From contig JAIXRX010000127.1 in NCBI GenBank assembly GCA_027485005.1, positions 1 through 5,737 of the forward strand: a stretch of DNA of 5,737 bases, in the 5' to 3' direction. Below are positions 1-4,844 of the stretch, one piece after another. Each line of letters opens with the position of its first letter. Positions within the stretch are counted from its first letter, which is position 1. The DNA comes from Alphaproteobacteria bacterium (lineage in GTDB: Bacteria > Pseudomonadota > Alphaproteobacteria > Rickettsiales > JAIXRX01). The notes beneath the pieces were generated by a model, which saw nothing but the letters and a program-made list of their open reading frames with translations, was not told the origin of the DNA and searched no databases. A program made the position numbers and the translations under genes.

Positions 1-647
1 CCAGTAATGCTCTGATTTTCTGGGGAACAGAAAAAATAGACCGCAGCTGCCACGTCCGCCAGTTTTGGCAAGCGTGAAAACTGGGTGGCATCTTCAAATT
101 TTTTGATTTGTTCGGGCTGCAAATTCGCGCGGGTCATCGGCGTGTCGAGTACCCCCGGCAAAACCGCATTAATCATGTGGCCGTCTTTAGCCAAGTCTGC
201 CGCTGCGGAAAGCACCAAGCCCTGTACCGCCGCTTTGGATACGCCGTAGGAGAGTTTATTTTGCCGCGCAATGTCTTGCCAAATCGAGCTGATAATGCAC
301 AAACGCGCCGGTGCCGCCAAAAGATTTTCTTTGAGCAAGGCATTAAGCGCCGCAATCACAAAAGTGCAATTGGCATCATAAAGTTCGCGGTGCTTGGCCA
401 AATCCACATCGTAAATCGAGTCATTGAGATTTGCACCTTGCGCAAAACATACGGCGTCGTATGGCGCAAAAGGCGCAAGTGCTGCTGCGGATTTATCGTG
501 TAATGGGTCATAGGAAACAAAATCGGCCGCGGCGGTGGCTGCATGGCGCGTCGCCGACACCACCCGCCAACCGCGCGCACGAAAATGCTCGGCAGTGGCA
601 CTCCCAATAGCACCGGAAGCCCCAAATAATAGCAGCTTCGGTTGCAT
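1..647 (-). CDS. Short-chain dehydrogenase/reductase (SDR), C-terminus cut by window edge
   Basis: An open frame of 215 codons runs from ATG at 647 to the left edge without a stop. It is a classical NAD(P)-dependent SDR with a Rossmann fold. The nucleotide-binding GASGAIG lies at residues 9-15, followed by FAQGAN near 68-73 in place of the usual NNAG. The catalytic Ser121 (in IISSI), Tyr134 and Lys138 (YGVSK) have the normal spacing, and the LPGVLDTPMT loop follows the active site. The visible end, PENQSIT, normally precedes a final GG-containing stretch, so I estimate that only about 20-35 residues are missing. A ribosome site (AAAGGA) lies about 7 nt before the ATG. The gene begins 26 bp after the aldolase stop, so co-transcription is likely. 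An oxidoreductase beside an aldolase suggests reduction or oxidation of an aldol product or substrate; the substrate cannot be read from sequence. The family is certain, the role inferred. Confidence 0.93.
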   Translation of the reverse strand, partial: MQPKLLLFGASGAIGSATAEHFRARGWRVVSATRHAATAAADFVSYDPLHDKSAAALAPFAPYDAVCFAQGANLNDSIYDVDLAKHRELYDANCTFVIAALNALLKENLLAAPARLCIISSIWQDIARQNKLSYGVSKAAVQGLVLSAAADLAKDGHMINAVLPGVLDTPMTRANLQPEQIKKFEDATQFSRLPKLADVAAAVYFFCSPENQSIT

Positions 648-673
648 AGAAAATCCTTTAAGGCGTTGTGTGC

Positions 674-1504
674 TTACGCGACTTTGGCTTCGAGTTTTGA
701 ATAGAGCGCATTGAGCTCTTTCAAGCGAGCATCCAACATGCCGATGCGTTTCGCATCTTCCTGTTGAATTTGTGCGTAGTAGTCACGTTTATTGGTAAGC
801 CACAACAACTCAAACTGCACCGCGTCTTTCAAGCCCAATTCCACGTCTTTGCTCGAAAGAATGTCGGCAGAGAAAATGATTTTACGGGTTTCAAAACGAT
901 CAAGATAATTCATACGAACGCGGCGCAATGATTCCAATGCTTCCAGCGCAACGCCGCCGCCAACCACGAGCTCAAGGCCATTGGCTTTACACGCGTCTGA
1001 GGTTTTCATGATCGATTCAACGATGACTTCTTGGTTGATATCGTCACGGCCCATGCCGCGAGAAAGTGTGTAGTCCACGCGGCCAAATACCACGCCGTCT
1101 GCGCCACCTTGATGGCTTTTTGCCATGGCGATAATTTCATCCAACTGCGTGAAAGCCAATTGGGTTTCCATGTTGAACAGGAATTTCACATCTTCTTGTT
1201 CGTCTGGCGTGTACACTTTGTTTTTCGCATCAATATATTTTGATACCGCGTAAGGGCTTTCCACCATTGGCGCAATAATGTAGTCCACGCCGATTTGGCG
1301 GGCTTCCAACAAGTCACGCACCGCTTCACAGCCACCGATTTTTAGGCCGATATTCACGCCGGCTTTACGCGCAATTTCGATTAAACGAAGAAGCTCGTCG
1401 TTACGAGTACCTTCTGCTTCAAATTCTGCTTTTACGCCCAGCACGCCGTATTTTTCTTTACCGCGAACCAAAATTTCCATCATCTGACGTTCGGAACGAT
1501 TCAT
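674..1504 (-). CDS. HpcH/HpaI-type aldolase/citrate-lyase family protein
   Basis: This 276-residue protein has the layout of the HpcH/HpaI pyruvate (or phosphoenolpyruvate) TIM-barrel superfamily, whose members cleave or form C-C bonds in 2-keto-acids using a divalent metal. Matching landmarks are GVDYIIAPMVES (72-83), the strand FNMET with probable metal ligand Glu113, and ADGVVFGRVD (135-144) with probable ligand Asp144. GLELVVGGGV (176-185) fits a later barrel strand. Two canonical HpaI residues are not found: the catalytic His region reads FEAEGT, and the pyruvate-binding Arg position reads LKIGG with Lys55. Residues from about 238 onward form a charged helical, probably coiled-coil tail. 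AGAAGG lies about 6 nt before the ATG. The SDR gene follows 26 bp downstream and probably belongs to the same operon. A role in making or degrading a deoxy-keto sugar is inference only. Confidence 0.85.
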   Translation of the reverse strand: MNRSERQMMEILVRGKEKYGVLGVKAEFEAEGTRNDELLRLIEIARKAGVNIGLKIGGCEAVRDLLEARQIGVDYIIAPMVESPYAVSKYIDAKNKVYTPDEQEDVKFLFNMETQLAFTQLDEIIAMAKSHQGGADGVVFGRVDYTLSRGMGRDDINQEVIVESIMKTSDACKANGLELVVGGGVALEALESLRRVRMNYLDRFETRKIIFSADILSSKDVELGLKDAVQFELLWLTNKRDYYAQIQQEDAKRIGMLDARLKELNALYSKLEAKVA

Positions 1505-1642
1505 GTCTTACCTTCTCGTGTGTTATTTTGTGATTCATTTCATGTGATCTGTGGCAAAGCCTTAACAAAAATAAACGGCCATGACAAACAAAAACATCGT
1601 TGGAGCGCCATTTCCAAACAGAATGATGAATTTAGACAGAAT

Positions 1643-2101
1643 CTAAGAATGCGGCCGATCAGTACCAGTCAAAGCAAGTGGTGGCAATGCTGTGTGGAAG
1701 GATTGATTATCCTCCATTTTTTGAGGGTGAGAACGCCGTAATACTTCCAGCAAATCTTGCCCTGGCTCAATACGAATGGCGCTGACACGCGCGGTAGGTT
1801 TGGCGTGTAAGGACTCAGCGAGTGGCGATTGATGTTCTACTTCCCCAGTAAAAACAACCGTATATTCGGGCGCTTGAATTTTTTGCAACATCTGCATGGC
1901 CGCAACACCGAATAATGCACCAAGTGAGGTAGTCATCATCACCCACAAAAACGCAGCAGAAATACCGTTTTGATAAGCCATGGACATGGCGTAGCCAACA
2001 AGTCCACCAACAAGCGCCCCTACAAGGCCGCCTGAGCAGCACATATTTTTGATGATACGATACAAACGAAGCCTATGCTTCGCCCATGTGCGGTGCTTCA
2101 T
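1643..2101 (-). CDS. Small membrane protein with glycine-zipper hairpin, unknown function
   Basis: I do not recognise this 152-residue protein. A strongly basic N-terminus (residues 1-18, rich in Lys, Arg and His) precedes two hydrophobic segments at about 24-43 and 47-72, joined by a short YQNG turn. The first is a dense run of small residues (GGLVGALVGGLVG) with GxxxG spacing, as in helices that pack tightly against one another. By the positive-inside rule both ends would be cytoplasmic. The remaining 80 residues are polar and probably soluble, and include EPGQDLLEVLRR. The start is supported by GAGGAT just before the ATG. The gene lies 179 bp downstream of the 588-residue gene and 138 bp upstream of the aldolase, all on one strand, so it may be transcribed alone. 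An A+T-rich stretch at 2150-2215 with a TATTAT (2157-2162) could hold its promoter, but no good -35 is visible. Confidence 0.72.
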   Translation of the reverse strand: MKHRTWAKHRLRLYRIIKNMCCSGGLVGALVGGLVGYAMSMAYQNGISAAFLWVMMTTSLGALFGVAAMQMLQKIQAPEYTVVFTGEVEHQSPLAESLHAKPTARVSAIRIEPGQDLLEVLRRSHPQKMEDNQSFHTALPPLALTGTDRPHS

Positions 2102-2273
2102 ACTATCCTCGACTGTTCTGACGTGTCGTTCTTATCCAGCGAGGCTTTTCGTTTTTATAATATGAGCCCTTGGCCAGACTTATTATTTTTTATTTGTAAG
2201 TAAATTAGCATAAATTTTAGTGTTTCGCACGCAGTTTATTCCTAACGAGTGGTTAACAGTGGACCTTAAGCGT

Positions 2274-2298
2274 GGGGGCACTAGGCTCCCCTGCCCCC
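2274..2298 (-). repeat. GC-rich inverted repeat over the stop codon of the 588-aa gene
   Basis: GGGGGCA (2274-2280) and TGCCCCC (2292-2298) are perfect 7-bp complements separated by 11 bases that include the end of the coding region and the TAG. In RNA this would be a stable hairpin across the stop codon. No T-run follows on the minus strand, so it is not a standard intrinsic terminator. It could protect the 3' end or be a by-product of the Gly-rich C-terminal codons. Confidence 0.4.
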
Positions 2299-4047
2299 CA
2301 TACCACCACGACCATTTAAGTTGTTTGCAAAACTCAAGGCCTGAGTACTCATATCCTGAGCATTTTTATGCGTTTCTAATCTCGCCATGCGCAGTGTTTC
2401 CATTCCCTCAACTCCCAAAGATTTAAGGTCAAGATTGGCTGAGATCTTTAAATCACCCAATTGCTGCAGCCGCTCTTTGCCATTCAACTCCTTGACTTTG
2501 CTACCTTCTTTTTTACCTTTTTCTATGTCTTTAGTTGCTTCTTGTACACGCTTGTCTTTTTCCGCCTGAATGAACTCAATACATTGTTGCGTAAGAGAAG
2601 TTTCACGAGGAATAATATTAAATTCAGTATCACCTGTGGCTTGGCGATAGAAAGCACGAAGCTGTTTAGGGGTTGGCTTTTCACCCGTTTGTTCATATAC
2701 ATCCATATATATGACCGCCATAGCCTTGAGTTGCGTTTCTACAGTATTTTTGCCCGCCAGCTTTTTTTGATTTCTCATTTCAGCTTCAAGAAACTTTGCC
2801 CAAGTCCCGACTTTTTTCTCATCCATCCCATCGATAGATGCGCCGCTTGCTTCAACTTTAGAAGCATCCTTTCCTGTGGCGGTTACTGGAGTGCTATTTT
2901 GTTTAGAGTTAACTTTATTATTACTTTTTTCTTCCGCTCTTGCCACTTCAATATCTCTAAATTTTGTTGCCCCTAGCTCTTGCGTTCTAACAAACAACTT
3001 ATAGGGAAAACTTGTCGCATTCGCACCAGATAGCGTCAGATAATCATCATAGCTTACGTGGTGAGCGGCACCAGTAGATGCCTTGTCTTGTAACAACAAA
3101 TCCGCATAGAAATCTGAGTGAGCTTCAATTTCTGGTGTGTTGCTACCCGCATTTTTATATTTCGCAATCGCATCTGGGATTTGCATGCGGCGCTCATTAA
3201 GCGTGGTCATATTATAGCTAGCGTCATTGAATTTTATTTCACGCCGAATCTGATAATCGTCGAATTGCTCATTAATGGTAATTTGTGAACTCGCATTTTT
3301 CTCGTTTTCTATACGATTAAGTTCACCCTGAGATTGCTGAGCACGTTGCTGTTCTTTTTGTGCACCACGATTTCCTATGACCTCACCTACTTTGCCCAGA
3401 ACTGATCCAAGCACTCTTCCAGCCCCAGGCCCAACATCTATTTTCCCCACACCAGGCAAAGTCACAGAACCATCCGATACTTCACTTCCAACTTGCCCTA
3501 ATACTTGACCCGCCACAACTTCACCTAGTCCATTGCGGCTTGTATTTCCTTCGATGCGATTTTCAATATTCTGACGAGATTGTTTAATCCCACCCTTTTG
3601 CTGCTTTTCCCCTGCTTTTTGCGCGTCTTTTTCTTTTAGTTTTTCTACTTCTGCCTGATATTCCTTAGCGGTCTTAATACTGTCTAATTTAAATTTTTTC
3701 TCCGCTTCCATTGCTTTCAGCTGAAGTTTACGAATTTTTTCCTGCTCCTTTAGCTCAGCCTCCATCTCTTTTGATGTTTTTGTAACAGGTTTCTCTTTAG
3801 GTTTTGTTGTATCGCTCTGCGCAACGCTTAAGCTTTCAAACGCGACAGTATTGGATAAATCTTTTTCTGGTGCTTGATATGTCTGTACCACTGCCGCTTG
3901 GTCTGCATTTGCAAAAGCAGCATCTGCTGCTGCATTCACATCTGTTTGACCTGCAAAAGCAGAGCTACCTGAGCCAATACCACCAATTGCTAAAAGCGTA
4001 TTTTTAGCTCCAGCGCTCCAACCACGAATTTTATCACCGATACCCAT
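2281..4047 (-). CDS. Probable exported coiled-coil and glycine-rich protein, unknown (588 aa)
   Basis: I do not recognise this protein. From the ATG at 4047, residues 1-32 look like a Sec signal peptide: a basic n-region (KIRGW, AGAK), a weakly hydrophobic core and an AFA-G cleavage site. Next come an Ala-rich stretch, a Lys/Glu-rich coiled coil at about 92-150 and a Gly/Val-rich segment at 173-228. The last contains two similar blocks, VAGQVLGQVG and GRVLGSVLGKVG. A Gln/Glu/Asn-rich linker leads to a more ordered region (about 258-370). A low-complexity Ser/Thr/Lys linker, a helical region (about 412-565) and a tail ending GRGGMGGRGA follow. There is a single Cys. The ORF also opens at a GTG (4050), but GGAGG at 4054-4058 is 6 nt from the ATG and only 3 from the GTG, so ATG is preferred. 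Codons look more A+T-rich than in its neighbours. It could be a surface, envelope or secreted protein; no function is claimed. Confidence 0.85.
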   Translation of the reverse strand: MGIGDKIRGWSAGAKNTLLAIGGIGSGSSAFAGQTDVNAAADAAFANADQAAVVQTYQAPEKDLSNTVAFESLSVAQSDTTKPKEKPVTKTSKEMEAELKEQEKIRKLQLKAMEAEKKFKLDSIKTAKEYQAEVEKLKEKDAQKAGEKQQKGGIKQSRQNIENRIEGNTSRNGLGEVVAGQVLGQVGSEVSDGSVTLPGVGKIDVGPGAGRVLGSVLGKVGEVIGNRGAQKEQQRAQQSQGELNRIENEKNASSQITINEQFDDYQIRREIKFNDASYNMTTLNERRMQIPDAIAKYKNAGSNTPEIEAHSDFYADLLLQDKASTGAAHHVSYDDYLTLSGANATSFPYKLFVRTQELGATKFRDIEVARAEEKSNNKVNSKQNSTPVTATGKDASKVEASGASIDGMDEKKVGTWAKFLEAEMRNQKKLAGKNTVETQLKAMAVIYMDVYEQTGEKPTPKQLRAFYRQATGDTEFNIIPRETSLTQQCIEFIQAEKDKRVQEATKDIEKGKKEGSKVKELNGKERLQQLGDLKISANLDLKSLGVEGMETLRMARLETHKNAQDMSTQALSFANNLNGRGGMGGRGA

Positions 4048-4053
4048 CACATG

Positions 4054-4058
4054 CCTCC
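4054..4058 (-). promoter_or_regulatory. Ribosome binding site deciding the start of the 588-aa gene
   Basis: A perfect GGAGG on the minus strand lies 6 nt before the ATG at 4047 and 3 nt before the alternative GTG at 4050. The spacing favours the ATG. An ATG at 4052 in another frame is followed at once by TGA and is not a start. Confidence 0.75.
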
Positions 4059-4182
4059 ATTAGGCTAAAAAGAGATATTTCTATGCTCTAAGGATACCAC
4101 GCATTCCTTGCAAAAGTGTTAAAGTTTCATGACATTTTGTGTGATGGAAGGTGAGTAACGTGTGACGCGAGGTTAGAAAACC

Positions 4183-4201
4183 GAGCCAGCCCTGAGCCAG
4201 C
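4183..4201. repeat. Short direct repeat GAGCCAGC x2
   Basis: Two exact 8-bp copies at 4183-4190 and 4194-4201 are separated by 3 bases, giving an 11-bp period. They lie in the 205-bp gap between the 588-residue gene and the tRNA. Apart from the ribosome site and the T-run after the tRNA, I see nothing else supportable in that gap. A TTGCAA occurs on the minus strand at 4109-4114 upstream of the 588-residue gene, but no convincing -10 follows it. Confidence 0.45.
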
Positions 4202-4245
4202 TTCAAGTGAGCGCAGGAGGCGCGCAGCGGGAGCAATTGTATAAT

Positions 4246-4255
4246 AAAAAAAAAT
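4246..4255 (-). terminator. T-tract terminator directly after tRNA-Gly
   Basis: Nine consecutive T residues on the minus strand (the A-run at 4246-4254) begin 1 base after the encoded CCA. With the GC-rich acceptor and T-arm stems just before it, this can end transcription at the tRNA 3' end. No separate dedicated hairpin is visible. Confidence 0.55.
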
Positions 4256-4330
<75 letters not shown>

Positions 4331-4383
4331 TCGGTGCACGGTGCCTGAGGGATAATTGATTGGCAACCGCGAATTGGAAGCCC

Positions 4384-4411
4384 GTTATAGTCAGCGCGAA
4401 AAACTTTGCAA
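4384..4411 (-). promoter_or_regulatory. Sigma70-type promoter of tRNA-Gly
   Basis: On the minus strand TTGCAA (4406-4411) and TATAAC (4384-4389) are separated by 16 bp. The bases after the -10 (GGGC) are GC-rich, as at stable-RNA promoters under stringent control. This predicts a 5' leader of roughly 45-50 nt before the mature tRNA. Confidence 0.65.
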
Positions 4412-4433
4412 GTATAAAATATTGCGCTAAAAC
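4406..4433 (+). promoter_or_regulatory. Probable promoter of the Trm112-family gene, sharing the -35
   Basis: On the plus strand the same self-complementary TTGCAA (4406-4411) is followed after 16 bp by TAAAAC (4428-4433). Transcription would start near 4440, leaving a leader of about 18 nt with the ribosome site AGGA at 4451-4454. A TATAAA at 4413-4418 is an alternative -10 but has no good -35. Confidence 0.45.
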
Positions 4434-4457
4434 AAAATCATACTTAAGCGAGGAAAT

Positions 4458-4652
4458 ATGCCGCATTCCCCTACCCCCATTGACCCCAAATTACTTGAGA
4501 TTCTGGTGTGTCCACTCACCAAGGGCCCTTTAAAATTTGATACAGAGGCGCAAGAGTTACTCAGTGAATCGGCAGGGCTGGCCTTCCCTGTGCGCGAAGG
4601 TATCCCGATTTTATTGATTGAGGAAGCACGCAAACTAAGCCAAACATCATGA
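4458..4652 (+). CDS. Trm112/YcaR-family small protein
   Basis: This 64-residue protein matches the bacterial Trm112 (YcaR-like) family in length and layout. DPKLLEILVCPLTKGPL (residues 9-25) is followed by a linker, then GLAFPVREGIPILLIEEAR (about 40-58). In eukaryotes and archaea Trm112 activates methyltransferases acting on tRNA, rRNA and release factor; the role of the bacterial members is less well defined. The Enterobacteria-type members carry a CPxC pair and a later Cys, but here only one Cys (residue 18) remains, replaced by CPLTKGPL. To my knowledge that pattern is common in alphaproteobacterial members. The start has AGGA 3 nt upstream, rather close. The gene diverges from tRNA-Gly and appears to be monocistronic, with a terminator about 160 bp downstream. 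Confidence 0.92.
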   Translation: MPHSPTPIDPKLLEILVCPLTKGPLKFDTEAQELLSESAGLAFPVREGIPILLIEEARKLSQTS

Positions 4653-4710
4653 GAATAGCACGTTGATTCACAGGCATTGTGGCTTTACAACAACAGATAT
4701 GTGCAAATTG

Positions 4711-4726
4711 TAAACGATTAGTTAAC
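4711..4726 (+). promoter_or_regulatory. CtrA-like box, one mismatch (TAAA-N7-TTAAC)
   Basis: The CtrA consensus is TTAA-N7-TTAAC. Here the second half is perfect (4722-4726) and the first is TAAA at 4711-4714, with exact 7-bp spacing. It lies upstream of the candidate kinase promoter. The region is A+T-rich, so chance is possible. Confidence 0.35.
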
Positions 4727-4743
4727 AAACCTGCATATGTTGC

Positions 4744-4771
4744 TAGACGCGCCGAAAACACCACCTATAGT
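4744..4771 (+). promoter_or_regulatory. Candidate promoter of the histidine kinase gene
   Basis: TAGACG (4744-4749) and TATAGT (4766-4771) are separated by 16 bp, matching 4 of 6 and 5 of 6 consensus bases. Transcription would begin near 4778, inside the direct repeat, and would pass through the hairpin at 4813-4836 before reaching the kinase ATG. Confidence 0.35.
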
Positions 4772-4776
4772 AGTTA

Positions 4777-4797
4777 TTAACAAAATGATAACAAAAT
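4777..4797 (+). repeat. 11-bp-period direct repeat overlapping a CtrA-like box
   Basis: TAACAAAAT occurs exactly twice, at 4778-4786 and 4789-4797, 2 bp apart (period 11, about one helical turn). The same bases make TTAA-N7-ATAAC at 4777-4792, one mismatch from the CtrA consensus. This geometry suits a dimeric response regulator of the OmpR type binding one DNA face near the predicted transcription start. Confidence 0.45.
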
Positions 4798-4812
4798 AAA
4801 TACTGGGGGAAA

Positions 4813-4836
4813 GGGAAAGGTGCTCGCACCTTTTTT
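4813..4836 (+). terminator. Intrinsic terminator between Trm112 and the kinase
   Basis: AAAGGTG (4816-4822) pairs with CACCTTT (4827-4833) around the tetraloop CTCG. G-U pairs with the upstream GGG could extend the stem, and six T residues fill 4831-4836. This is a textbook rho-independent terminator on the plus strand. It most simply ends the Trm112 transcript, but it sits 8 bases before the first in-frame kinase ATG. It would therefore also lie in the kinase leader if that promoter is at 4744-4771. Confidence 0.75.
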
Positions 4837-4844
4837 GTGCGCTT

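Noticed and set aside
1583..1613. Possible terminator of the small membrane-protein gene (minus strand)
   Set aside because: TTGGA/TCCAA gives only a 5-bp stem with an 8-base loop, and the T-rich run is offset by several bases; too weak to call.
1520..1741. Plus-strand ORF of 73 codons
   Set aside because: It overlaps the end of the small membrane-protein gene antisense, has no ribosome site and shows no domain.
2253..2269. TTAA pair on both sides of AGTGGACC as a CtrA box
   Set aside because: The half-sites are 13 bp apart start to start (N9), not the required 11 (N7).
2461..2976. Plus-strand ORF of 171 codons
   Set aside because: It lies wholly inside the 588-residue gene on the other strand, and its Phe/Leu/Ser-rich translation is what the antisense of Lys/Glu-rich codons gives.
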